Program-made: the position numbers and the translations under genes
The notes under the pieces: generated by a model
What the model was told of the DNA's origin: nothing
Databases searched by the model: none
What the model saw: only the letters and a program-made list of their open reading frames with translations
Source: Gordionus sp. m RMFG-2023
Lineage: Eukaryota > Nematomorpha > Gordioida > Chordodea > Parachordodidae
Direction of reading: 5' to 3'
DNA length: 64,000 nucleotides
Assembly: GCF_954871325.1 (NCBI RefSeq)
Contig: NC_088777.1
Span: forward strand, 16,159,366 to 16,223,365
In this document: positions 1 through 10,152 of the stretch, one piece after another
Position numbering within the stretch: position 1 is the stretch's first letter
How the letters are laid out: each line of letters starts with the position of its first letter

Positions 1-1696
1 GTTGAGAGTTTGTGCTGACTTTAGAGTTACTGTAAACCCACAATTAGAAAGGTTCGAATATCCGCTTCCAAGGATTAATGACATAATTGCTTAAGTAGGT
101 AATGGAAAGTTTTTTTCAAAAATAGATTTCTCATCGGCGTATCTGCAGATTCCTTGTATCTAAAAAAACATCTAAATTTCTGACCGTCTCCACCCACAAG
201 GGTCTTTTTCAATTTAATAGACTACCTTTTGGGCTTACAGTATCAACTGCTTATTTCCAGAAGACTATGGACGAAATATTTGCTGATATTAAGGGGGTCA
301 TTTATTATTTAGATGATTTGTTAATTTTTGGTAAGGATAAGTTAGACCATTTTTATAAATTGAAAAGAGTGTTTGAAAGAATGTTGGAATTTGGGCTGAT
401 TGGAAATATAAAAAAAAGTGAGTTTTACAAAGAGAGTATAAAATATTTAGGTTATTTAATAAGTGACAAAGGCATACTGCCAATCAAAGAAAAAAATGAT
501 CCTATAAGTACAATGACCGAACCTAAGAATAAGGATGAATTACATTCTTGGTTGGGTCTTATGAATTATTATTCTAGATTTATAAGAGATTTTTCTAAAT
601 TAGCAGCTAATTTATATGATTTACATAGAAGGGGTAATAAAATTTGTTGGGGAATCAATGAAAGAACTGGTTTTTACGAAATTAGAGAAAAATTGTGTAA
701 TGCACCAATTCTTGCACATTATGATAGAAATAAGGAATTGTTTATTTCAACGGATGCGTCCAATAAAGGCATGGGTGCAGTCTTATTTCAGGTAGAAGAA
801 GATGGTTTAGAAAGGCCAATTGAGTTTATGTCTAAGGCATGGACTGGAGCTGAAAAAAGATATTCAATTATTGAAAAAGAAGGATTGTCTGTTGTTTTGG
901 CAGTAAAAAAATGGAAAGAATATGTAGTAGGTAGGAGATTTAAAATTTTTTCGGACCATAAACCACTGGTGAGTTTGTTTGGAGTAGATCCTGTTAAGCT
1001 TTACAATATGTTTCCAAGATTACAGAAATGGGCTTTTTGTTTAGCCGGTTTTGATTTTGACATTAATTATAGAGGGGTAAGGATCAAATCATTCCTGATG
1101 GATTATCAAGGTTAATTAAGGAAGATATCATTTGTTTTGCTAATGTTAATAATGATATGAAGGATGTAAGAATAATTAACAATTTAGAATTGAATAAAGG
1201 AGAAACCTTTTTAGATTCAGAATTAATCCAAGTTAAAAAAATTGTGTTGGAAAAAGGTGAAAATGGTACGCTGATTAAAGGTTACAACTTACAAGGCATT
1301 CGGTAAGTTGTTGAATATTAAGAATGATTGTATTTTTAAGGGCGAACAAGTTATTATTCCTCAAAGTCAAAGGTTAAGAAAAAAGTTTCTTAGTGTGTTG
1401 CATGAGGGACATATTGGGTTGTATAGATTGGTATCAGATAATGGATCAGCTTTTAGGTCTGTTGATTTTAATAACTTTTTAAAAGAAAAGGGAATTCTAC
1501 ATATATATATATATATGGTCAAATAATATGGCTGAAAGAGCTGTACGATCAGCAAAAAATATGATATATAAATTAGGAGGCTGGGATGACATTTTAGAAG
1601 ATGTGTTGTTAAATTATCGCAACACGAAACATGCGGTTACTAAGTCATCACCTCTTTTAGATTATTCAGAAGGGAGTTAAGATGGAAATGGAGTTT
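1..1696 (+). mobile_element. Ty3/gypsy-type LTR retrotransposon, partial copy A
   Basis: Partial pol region of a Ty3/gypsy element that enters from the left edge of the window. The reverse-transcriptase core YLDDLLIFG is encoded near 310-335, and an RNase H block starting STDASNKGMG near 748. Integrase-like sequence with SDNGSAF lies near 1435. By eye it matches the second copy from 4975 onward almost base for base and stops matching at 1696; it is shorter than that copy. No LTR is seen here. It is broken, with several breaks. Because it is so similar to copy B, it is either a recent local duplicate or an assembly artefact. Confidence 0.85.
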
Positions 1697-2880
1697 GAAC
1701 ATTTTTTATTAATTTTTGATACAGCGCGAATCTTTCGGTTCGATTTATGTGAATTGTTTTTGTACAACATAAATCTTTTCTATGTTTATGTAAGTAAAAA
1801 AAAATATATATGAATAGTGCATAATCCTGAAAGCTAGAAAACACCTGTTAATCTTCTCAGGACTCTTTAGGAATAGTTTTATCGTTACCAGTATAAATGG
1901 TAAAACAATATACACAAGATGATGGTAAAACCCAAATTTTTACACCAAATCTTACTGACATTGATCGTATATAGATCCTTATGGCTTATTTGTTCATCCT
2001 GACTTAAACTTTTTTTTAAATATCCCATTTCGACAAATAATATCTAAAATAGTCTAACTTCGCTAATTAATTAATTTTATCGATATCTAAAATTTTCGCC
2101 AATTGTGTATAGTTTATTTCTTTGAAAACAATTTTTAGACAATTTTTTGGAGATAAAATATGAACATACATCTTGACTAATAATGTGTCTAAAATTTTTT
2201 AAAATGAGTGAATTTTATTGCTTGCTAAGAAACTAAGCAATAATTAAAACAAAAAATTGAAACTTGGATATCGCGTTGCCTGAGAATTATATTATTCTAT
2301 CTCCACCTTTTCCAACTTTACAGGAGAGCAATAATTCATTATCTGTAATTTGAATATTAAATATGCTTTCCTAATTTTTTTTTAAATTTAACGATGCGTA
2401 TATTTAATAATTCCTCAATACTTAATTAAAAATACAAGGCAAAAACTGGAGATAGAATAAATACCAAATTTTATTTTTATTATTATAAGAAATATTATTC
2501 TATCTCCAAACAACTTTTTTTAAATTCAAAAAATATTATTGAATAATAATAATTACAAAATTTATTTTACAAATTTAAATATAATATTTAAATGGAATTT
2601 ACCAAAACATAAAAATATTTTATTATATTATAGTTTAGCATATGACTTATTAAAATATATTATTTTTTTGGAATTAAAATTATATCTAAGCTATATTTTT
2701 TAAGGCTTTTCATGAGGAAAAAACTAAGAAATTTGCAAAATTTAAAAGCTTATAAATTTTACAAAACAAGTTCAATTTTTTTTTTAGCATATTTAAAAAT
2801 AAAAAGATATGGCGAGACATGCCGTTTTCTTTTTAATTTATAAACCTTATAAAAGAATTACAACAAATTTATATTGCAAA
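1697..2880. other. AT-rich spacer, no gene seen
   Basis: No ORF with protein-like composition on either strand. Long A/T runs dominate. The sequence after 1696 does not continue the retrotransposon seen in copy B, so the join at 1696 is a true breakpoint or an assembly junction. Confidence 0.6.
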
Positions 2881-2889
2881 CTGACAATT

Positions 2890-3159
2890 AATGTGTTGAG
2901 CATAGGTGTAGGGGGGGGGGGCAAGGAGAAATCTCCCGTTTTGGAAATTCGCCTAAATAACATTTTAGCGAATAAATATCCATCCCTTCCTCTCTATTCC
3001 AAAAATGTATACAATATATTACCAAAAGAAGAATTTAAAGAAAAATTAGTTAAGTTAATTAACTTTGAAAATAACGACTATAATTCAAAATTTTTAGAAA
3101 AAAACAATTGTACAAAAAAGTGAAAACCCAAAATTAATAAATATTTTATAGCGAAAGTC
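2890..3159. repeat. Old repeat, left part, split by the hAT insertion
   Basis: Contains a G tract (2911-2921) and then a block around 3005-3085 (ATACAATATATTACC ... AAAGAAAAATTAGTTAA ... ACTATAATTC) that is recognisably related to 61820-61900. The right part resumes after the hAT element at 9589-9660 (GTGAGCCTAAAAACC ... CATCTAATAGTACCCC), which matches 61965-62020 in the same order. The same family therefore occurs at both ends of the window. The ORF across 2809-3123 is probably a chance ORF in this repeat. Confidence 0.55.
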
Positions 3160-3167
3160 CTTATAAG
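3160..3167. repeat. 8-bp target-site duplication, left copy (CTTATAAG)
   Basis: CTTATAAG directly precedes the inverted-repeat end at 3168. It is repeated exactly at 9581-9588, directly after the other end. An 8-bp duplication is the hallmark of hAT transposons. It proves that the 6.4 kb between the two copies is one insertion event plus whatever later entered it. Confidence 0.9.
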
Positions 3168-3300
3168 TAGTGTTGTTAAACGCTACTTTTAAAAGTAGCG
3201 CGTTATCGCTACCGCTATTTTATAAATGAGTAGCGCGCTATTAGCTACTTTAAAAAAAAAGTAGTTAAATCTACTTTTTACGCTATTTTAATTTTTTTTT

Positions 3301-3609
3301 TGTTGCATGTTCGCTTAAATTGTTATATTATCTTTTTATTTAATGAAATTAACATGTATATAAATACATCTCAAGGCGATAAAACATATATATATTGATA
3401 TATATTTCCATTTAGTATACCACTTGTTTTCTTTTGTATAACTATATTATTAAATAAAAAGACCAAATCTTGTTCAATATTCCTCCTTAATTATGCAATA
3501 CAATCACACACAATTTATTCTATAGTATTTATTCTTGTTCAATATTCCTCCTTAATTATGCAATACAATCTCACACAATTTATTCTATAGTATTTATTCT
3601 TGTTCAATA
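3301..3609 (+). repeat. 5' LTR of copy B
   Basis: Begins TGTTGCATGTTCGC and ends TTGTTCAATA. It contains two tandem units of about 70 bp (CTTGTTCAATATTCCTCC...) where the 3' LTR has three. The internal region begins TGGTGGAGG directly after it, as expected for a tRNA primer-binding site. Confidence 0.85.
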
Positions 3610-4300
3610 TGGTGGAGGATAGGAATCATATCAAAATCAAAGTTCTATTGAAAACATTGGATCTGAAATTTTTAGCCGAAAATATTGTTGATGAGGCAAC
3701 TAAGAAATACAAACTGTTCGAAATAATTGACAAAGATATGGCTGTTAGTATTATGGACAACATAGATAACTTATCGTATCAACAGATGAAAGATTTAATA
3801 CAAAAAAAAGTTGAAAAAAACAAGATTACGCGCATATTTGAATTATTCAATACAAAACCGGACAGACTTGAGTCTTCCAGAGAGTATATCGATAGACTAA
3901 AAGGGTATGGTTCGGGGCTCAATCCTGAATTTTTGTCGGTGCAATTTATGTTGAATTGTCGTAATGAAAAGCTAAAAACAAGGTTGATAGAAGAAAATAC
4001 TATAGAGCTTAATATTATAGAGGACATTGTTGTCAAATTTCAATCGTTGGAGATTAATAATAATAAAACATATGTAGAGAAAGATTCTCGGAGAAGAGAG
4101 GATAGAGCCGATTGGCAAGGCTATTCGTCTTGGAAAGAGAACAAGCAGGATTTTAAGGCCAACACCAACAACAACTACAACAATAACAACAACAACAACA
4201 ATTTCAAAAAACAAGAAATGATACAAACGCCATATAATTTGAGGCCAAGGAATAAGATAAATTTTATTAATGATTTTATGATTAATATGCAACTTAATAA
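3610..4300 (+). pseudogene. gag-like region of copy B (fossil)
   Basis: Encodes a charged, mostly helical protein segment that ends in an Asn-rich stretch near 4160-4200. Its place right after the primer-binding region and before a DTGS protease marks it as gag. No CCHC zinc knuckle was recognised. Confidence 0.65.
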
Positions 4301-4304
4301 TCTA

Positions 4305-4725
4305 AATTTTTTTTTTGATAGATACGGGTTCTCCTGTGACATCCTTGCCCATTAAAGATCTTGAAAAATTGGAGAATTATGAAGAATTTGAGTTGGAAAA
4401 TTGTTCTAAAAAATTATTCTCTTATGAGAGTTCTCCTATCACAGTCGTTGGTCAGGTCTCGAATATTAAGGTTAAATATTTGAATACAATTAATTATTTA
4501 AATTTGTATGTATTGGATGGGGAGGGACCACCGCGATGTGGTCAAGACTGGATTAAAGAATTTGACATAATCAAATTCAACGTTGATGTAAACACTATTA
4601 ATAAGAATGAGATAGGAGATAGGGTAAATTTTTTAACTTTTAACAATTCTTTCAAAGATACTGATAAATTTTATAAAAAAAATTATGTCATTCAATCGTT
4701 ATTCACTAAAAAAAGGGTATTGTGA
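4305..4725 (+). pseudogene. Retroviral-type aspartic protease region of copy B (fossil)
   Basis: Carries the IDTGSPVTSLP motif near 4315, the active-site signature of retroviral-type aspartic proteases. It lies between the gag-like region and the reverse transcriptase, the normal Ty3/gypsy position. Confidence 0.75.
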
Positions 4726-4729
4726 GATC

Positions 4730-7200
4730 AACAAACTAATTAAGAAATTTGATTGTGTTTTTAATGATAGAATTGGAAAAGTCAAAAATTTGGAAATGGA
4801 CATTTTATTAAAAAATGACTTTAAGCCAAAATTTGTGAAGGCCAGGAGAGTGCCCTTCGAGTTAGAAGAAGAATTAGAAAACACTAGAGCAATGGCGCCA
4901 GCAGGGAGTAATTAAGCCTGTCAGATTTTCACAATGGGCCACTCCATTAGTGTAAGTTAAAAAAAAGATAATACGTTGAGAGTTTGTGCTGACTTTAGAG
5001 TTACTGTAAACCCACAATTAGAAAGGTTCGAATATCCGCTTCCAAGGATTAATGACATAATTGCTTAAGTAGGTAATGGAAAGTTTTTTTCAAAAATAGA
5101 TTTCTCATCGGCGTATCTGCAGATTCCTTGTATCTAAAAAAACATCTAAATTTCTGACCGTCTCCACCCACAAGGGTCTTTTTCAATTTAATAGACTACC
5201 TTTTGGGCTTACAGTATCAACTGCTTATTTCCAGAAGACTATGGACGAAATATTTGCTGATATTAAGGGGGTCATTTATTATTTAGATGATTTGTTAATT
5301 TTTGGTAAGGATAAGTTAGACCATTTTTATAAATTGAAAAGAGTGTTTGAAAGAATGTTGGAATTTGGGCTGATTGGAAATATAAAAAAAAGTGAGTTTT
5401 ACAAAGAGAGTATAAAATATTTAGGTTATTTAATAAGTGACAAAGGCATACTGCCAATCAAAGAAAAAAATGATCCTATAAGTACAATGACCGAACCTAA
5501 GAATAAGGATGAATTACATTCTTGGTTGGGTCTTATGAATTATTATTCTAGATTTATAAGAGATTTTTCTAAATTAGCAGCTAATTTATATGATTTACAT
5601 AGAAGGGGTAATAAAATTTGTTGGGGAATCAATGAAAGAACTGGTTTTTACGAAATTAGAGAAAAATTGTGTAATGCACCAATTCTTGCACATTATGATA
5701 GAAATAAGGAATTGTTTATTTCAACGGATGCGTCCAATAAAGGCATGGGTGCAGTCTTATTTCAGGTAGAAGAAGATGGTTTAGAAAGGCCAATTGAGTT
5801 TATGTCTAAGGCATGGACTGGAGCTGAAAAAAGATATTCAATTATTGAAAAAGAAGGATTGTCTGTTGTTTTGGCAGTAAAAAAATGGAAAGAATATGTA
5901 GTAGGTAGGAGATTTAAAATTTTTTCGGACCATAAACCACTGGTGAGTTTGTTTGGAGTAGATCCTGTTAAGCTTTACAATATGTTTCCAAGATTACAGA
6001 AATGGGCTTTTTGTTTAGCCGGTTTTGATTTTGACATTAATTATAGAGGGGTAAGGATCAAATCATTCCTGATGGATTATCAAGGTTAATTAAGGAAGAT
6101 ATCATTTGTTTTGCTAATGTTAATAATGATATGAAGGATGTAAGAATAATTAACAATTTAGAATTGAATAAAGGAGAAACCTTTTTAGATTCAGAATTAA
6201 TCCAAGTTAAAAAAATTGTGTTGGAAAAAGGTGAAAATGGTACGCTGATTAAAGGTTACAACTTACAAGGCATTCGGTAAGTTGTTGAATATTAAGAATG
6301 ATTGTATTTTTAAGGGCGAACAAGTTATTATTCCTCAAAGTCAAAGGTTAAGAAAAAAGTTTCTTAGTGTGTTGCATGAGGGACATATTGGGTTGTATAG
6401 GATGTTAGTTACTATGGAAAGGTATTTTTGGTGGCCAGGAGTCAATAAAGATATTAAAGAAATGATTTTTAGATGTAATATGTGCATGATCAATGAGCCT
6501 AAACTCCCAAAAGTTAAACAAATTATTGGGTACAACCTAAAAAACCCTGGTACCGAGTCTATATTGATTTTTTTGGACCTATTAAAATTTTTTATGGATT
6601 AGCAATTATTGATAGGTACTCTCGCTGGTTAGAGATTATTAAGGTGAAAAACATTAATGTGACTACCACCATTATGGTATTAAATAATCTTTTTTCCATT
6701 GGGTACCCAGTAGAATTGGTATCAGATAATGGATCAGCTTTTAGGTCTGTTGATTTTAATAACTTTTTAAAAGAAAAGGGAATTCTACATATATATATAT
6801 ATATGGTCAAATAATATGGCTGAAAGAGCTGTACGATCAGCAAAAAATATGATATATAAATTAGGAGGCTGGGATGACATTTTAGAAGATGTGTTGTTAA
6901 ATTATCGCAACACGAAACATGCGGTTACTAAGTCATCACCTCTTTTAGATTATTCAGAAGGGAGTTAAGATGGAAATGGAGTTTTTTAAAAGACGATGAC
7001 TGTGATAATAGACCCAATGTAAAAAGAATAAATTTCAGAGAATTAACATTAGGCCACTCTGTCTTTATTAAAGCGGGCTCCAATCAAGAATGGCGTGTGG
7101 GGATTGTCGTTGGGAGAATTAGTAACGTCATTTGGGAAATTCAGGTAGATGATAAGTTTCTTTTTGTTCATATTGATCACATTAAAAATTATAGGAATAT
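4730..7200 (+). pseudogene. RT, RNase H and integrase region of copy B (fossil)
   Basis: The reverse transcriptase core YLDDLLIFG lies near 5284-5310 and the RNase H start STDASNKGMG near 5722. An integrase zinc-binding block with H-x-H and C-x-x-C spacing lies near 6370-6490, and SDNGSAF of the integrase core near 6725. An integrase-tail-like block lies near 7030-7190. The region from 4975 to 6984 is shared with copy A. Broken; not a working polyprotein. Confidence 0.85.
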
Positions 7201-7308
7201 ATTGCATTATATTTTCTTTACTTTTATATTGTTGGTTACAAATATTAAAGCATCATACATATTCCATTTTTCCTAGTTATTATAATTATGATTAATAAGT
7301 TACATTGT

Positions 7309-7640
7309 TAATAATGACAATAATTCCCCCCTTCCCAATTGTGATTGTTTATTATATTCCAAAATAAGGAAATAATGACAATAATTCCCCCTTCCCAATA
7401 GTAATTGTTTATTATATTCCAAAATAAGGAAATAATGACAATAATTCCCCTCCCAAATGTAATTGTATATTCCAAAGTAAGGAAATAATGACAATAATTC
7501 TCCTCCCAAATGAAATTGTTTATTATATTCCAAAAAAAAGAAAATAATGACAATAATTCCCCTTTCCAATTGTAATTGTTTATTATATTCCAATATTAGG
7601 AAATAATGACAATAATTCCCCCTTCCCAATTTTAGTTCCT
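7309..7640. repeat. Tandem repeat, about six ~60-bp units, inside copy B
   Basis: Units start AATAATGACAATAATTCCCC and end near TATTCCAAAATAAGG. Six copies run head to tail, differing slightly in length (about 55-61 bp). They lie between the integrase region and the 3' LTR. The reverse-strand ORFs seen here are the repeat itself translated and are not genes. Confidence 0.9.
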
Positions 7641-7877
7641 ACTATCCCCATATATATTATTTTTTATATAATTCCTTGTTAATCTTTATGTAAGTATTGG
7701 GTATTATTTTAATAATGAAACCATTATTGTAACATTAAATATTAACCCTATCACTCATTTAACATTATAAGAATTACTTCCCGCATGCCAAACGAGTTCT
7801 TTCCTTCCTCATTTTTTGTACCATGTTGTGTTTTCAAGACTTAATTTTTTTTATATATTTTTTTTGGAGGTGGTGCA

Positions 7878-8291
7878 TGTTGCATGTTCGCTTAAATTGT
7901 TATATTATCTTTTTATTTAATGAAATTAACATGTATATAAATACATCTCAAGGGGATAAAACATATATATATTGATATATATTTTCATTTAGAATACCAC
8001 TTGTTATCTTTTGTATAACTATATTATTAAATAAAAAGACCACTTGTTTTCTTTTGTATAACTATATTATTAAATAAAAAGACCACATCTTGTTCAATAT
8101 TCCTCCTTAATTATGCAATACAATCACACACAATTTATTCTATAGTATTTATTCTTGTTCAATATTCCTCCTTAATTATGTAATACAATCACACAATTTA
8201 TTCTATAGTATTTATTCTTGTTCAATATTCTTCCTTAATTATGCAATAAATCTCACACAATTTATTCTATAGTATTTATTCTTGTTCAATA
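7878..8291 (+). repeat. 3' LTR of copy B
   Basis: Starts TGTTGCATGTTCGC like the 5' LTR and ends CTTGTTCAATA. It is longer than the 5' LTR because a ~44-bp block (ACCACTTGTT...AAAAAGACC) is present twice and the ~70-bp block three times. A purine-rich GGAGGTGG lies just before it. Confidence 0.85.
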
Positions 8292-8384
8292 TTTTTAAAA
8301 TATTTTTTACATAACTTTATTTCCACAAATAAAATATTGGTATAAAAACATGACTATAATTTGTTACATATATATATATATAAT

Positions 8385-9330
8385 TTATTCAATATTGCAC
8401 TTTAATAATAATAAAATTTCGGTACTGTCATCCCCAAGTCTAGAGCGACGATCAGAAAGTATAAGCTTTGCTATACTAAATAATATTTCAGCACTAGCAC
8501 TTGAGGGTAACGCAGTATTAAATTTAATAAACACACTTTTTATATGAAAAAAATCATCAAAGATATTTAAATGAGTATTTTTAGATTTAAAAAAAGCATA
8601 TAGAGGTTCAATAATATATTATTATTATTTCAAAAAAATCATCTATGGAAGGCCGCGGTTTTGATCTAGCTATAGTATTAGTATCATGGTTAGGCATGGC
8701 ATTTTTTAACGTTACCATCAGCCTATCAAGTTGCCCTTTAGATTCATCAAATTAATGTATGGCCAATTTAACTTGAAACTAGGATGAACGATGCCAGCTA
8801 TTACATTATCATCATCATACAGATCTAGAAATCTAATTTATATAAAGCGATTGTATTAATTATAAAATTAGAAGAATACCTTTTTAATTTTCAAAATTTA
8901 AATTTATCTGAGATTTAAATTCATTTATAAAAAAATATTAAAATAGCATTAAATTATGGTAAATAAAGATTTAAAAAATATAATTATTATATACAAGGTA
9001 ATTAATAATATATTAATTTTGAATTTTATATTAATATTATAGATTGTGTTGTAAATTAAGCCAATTTAAATTATGGCTAATCAAGCAATAAATCATTCAT
9101 TTTATATAATTGTATAATAGAAAATAAAAATAGTTTTGTCCTGTTCTCAATGCCTTTTAGCCTAGACTCTACCAGTGGTTGGCAAAATTTTCTTGCATTG
9201 AAACCGATATCCAGTAGTAATTTTTTCTTCAAGATTAAAGTATTTTTTGAATTTTGGGAAGGGATAATCTATATTTTTCTCATTTTCCAAAGAAATTTCG
9301 CTATCTTCAACAATCTCACACATTTTTAAT
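8385..9330 (-). pseudogene. hAT transposase remnant
   Basis: Read on the minus strand, the 3' end encodes ALPSSASAEILFSIAKL followed by SDRRSRLGDD, the conserved C-terminal dimerisation block of hAT transposases, and ends at a natural stop at 8385-8387. Toward 9110-9330 a segment with YPFPKFKKYFNL and FQCKK resembles the N-terminal BED-like part. The middle is short and interrupted, so the gene is decayed and internally deleted. Its strand and place fit the ends at 3168 and 9580. The plus-strand ORF 8350-8547 is its shadow. Confidence 0.8.
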
Positions 9331-9580
9331 AACTAGATTTATAATGCTAACTAGATTTATAATGTATATTTTTAAATATAAATGTAAATTTCAAAATTAA
9401 ATTAAATAAAAGGATTATAATTTTAGATTTAATAAAAAATATATTTTAATAATTTTTAGATGTATTTATTATATAAAATTGAATAAATTTGTAGCGAGCT
9501 ACCGCTATCGCTATTTTTAAAAAGTAGTCAACTAAAGCTACCGCTACTGAAAAAAGTAGCGCGCTATTTTAACAACACTG

Positions 9581-9588
9581 CTTATAAG
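9581..9588. repeat. 8-bp target-site duplication, right copy (CTTATAAG)
   Basis: Exact repeat of 3160-3167 directly after the hAT right end. Confidence 0.9.
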
Positions 9589-9660
9589 TGAGCCTAAAAA
9601 CCTGCAAGCAACAAAATTTTTTGGGAAACTCCCATCTAATAGTACCCCACCCCTCTCAAT
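9589..9660. repeat. Old repeat, right part
   Basis: Continues the repeat interrupted at 3159. AAGTGAGCCTAAAAACC and CATCTAATAGTACCCC match 61965-62020 in the same order. Confidence 0.5.
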
Positions 9661-9743
9661 CTTAGCTACCACTATGTCGTTAAAGATCTTCAAATTATCA
9701 ATAATTGCTACTTCAAGACCGGTTGTCCTGAGTATTACGTGAT

Positions 9744-9961
9744 AGGTGATAATTGTTAAAAAGTCAGATTCGGGTCGATTTTAAAAAGCGGCCCGATTAA
9801 GATTATAATCAAAATAACATTATGTAAGTCTATAGATTTTTCACATAGCTGGCAGAAATGCTTGGACATCTATTTGCCAAATCTTGATACTTACATATTA
9901 TTTTAGCTAAAATCTTACTCAGGTCGCTTTTTGAAAAATCAATTGGGCATTAGCAACACTA
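9744..9961. mobile_element. Decayed ~220-bp hAT-type inverted-repeat element
   Basis: Shows the family layout: GTTAAAAAGTCAGATTCGGG on the left, AATAACATTATGTAAG and its complement around the middle, and TTAGCAACACTA on the right. The ends have decayed and no matching 8-bp duplication was found. Its right end runs straight into TATATAAAA, the TATA-like site before the small ORF at 10039. Confidence 0.55.
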
Positions 9962-9968
9962 TATAAAA
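9960..9968 (+). promoter_or_regulatory. TATA-like site upstream of the 35-residue ORF
   Basis: TATATAAAA about 75 bp before the ATG at 10039, a spacing that would place a start site near 9990-10000. AT-rich DNA makes such sites common by chance, so this is weak alone. Confidence 0.25.
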
Positions 9969-10038
9969 CAGAGAAATGAAAGGTTCCATCAAAAAAAAAT
10001 CACACCAGATCGGGTAACAAGAATTTAAGGGTTTGACA

Positions 10039-10146
10039 ATGAGAAAGGCCATCTGCATTTTTATGTTGGCCGCAATTACCTGTATGCATAACAAGACGAA
10101 CCTTACTGGAAGAAGAAAAGGTAGAGTAAAGCCCGCACCTAATTAA
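10039..10146 (+). CDS. Candidate short secreted peptide (35 aa) or first exon
   Basis: An unrecognised ORF of 35 codons. It starts MRKAICIFMLAAITC, which looks like a signal peptide: a basic start, a hydrophobic core and a small residue before Cys. Two N-glycosylation sequons (NKT, NLT) follow, then a basic GRRKGR and the end KPAPN. Its G+C content is clearly above the surrounding DNA. A TATA-like site lies upstream, and AATAAA overlaps the region just after the stop (10147-10152). An alternative is a first exon using the GT at about 10121 (AAAAG/GTAGAG). With only 35 codons, chance cannot be excluded. Confidence 0.35.
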   Translation: MRKAICIFMLAAITCMHNKTNLTGRRKGRVKPAPN

Positions 10147-10152
10147 ATAAAG

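Larger units (their letters stand above)
3301..8291 (+). mobile_element. Ty3/gypsy-type LTR retrotransposon, copy B, two LTRs
   Basis: An element with LTRs of 3301-3609 and 7878-8291, lying inside the hAT transposon. Order: 5' LTR, TGG-starting primer-binding region at 3610, Asn-rich gag-like region, aspartic protease with DTGS, reverse transcriptase with YLDD, RNase H, integrase, tandem repeat, 3' LTR. This is the Ty3/gypsy order. A 5-bp T run (3296-3300 and 8292-8296) may be the target duplication, but it is low complexity. The two LTRs differ at few positions apart from repeat number, so the insertion looks young. It is broken, with several breaks, and no envelope gene is seen. Confidence 0.9.
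3168..9580 (-). mobile_element. hAT DNA transposon, split by an LTR retrotransposon
   Basis: The left end reads TAGTGTTGTTAAACGCTAC and the right end, reverse-complemented, reads CAGTGTTGTTAAAATAGCGC; both ends carry further GTAGCGCG-rich inverted repeats. The element is flanked by exact 8-bp copies of CTTATAAG. Without the LTR element at 3301-8291 it would be about 1.4 kb, shorter than a typical autonomous hAT. It carries a minus-strand transposase remnant (8385-9330). The seen facts are the ends, the duplication and the conserved C-terminal transposase block; the single-insertion history is inferred from them. Confidence 0.88.

Noticed and set aside
298-483. Minus-strand ORF inside copy A, repeated at 5272-5457
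   Set aside because: It is the shadow of the reverse-transcriptase region on the other strand; its two copies only reflect the duplicated element.
2809-3123. 104-codon plus ORF with a Gly run
   Set aside because: The Gly run is the G tract, and the C-terminal half lies in a repeat whose other copies (61.8 kb) are not open in this frame.
7300-7629. Two minus ORFs with repeated NYCHYFLILEYNKQ
   Set aside because: They are the ~60-bp tandem repeat in translation; two frames are open at once because of base composition.
8350-8547. 65-codon plus ORF
   Set aside because: Shadow of the hAT dimerisation block on the minus strand.
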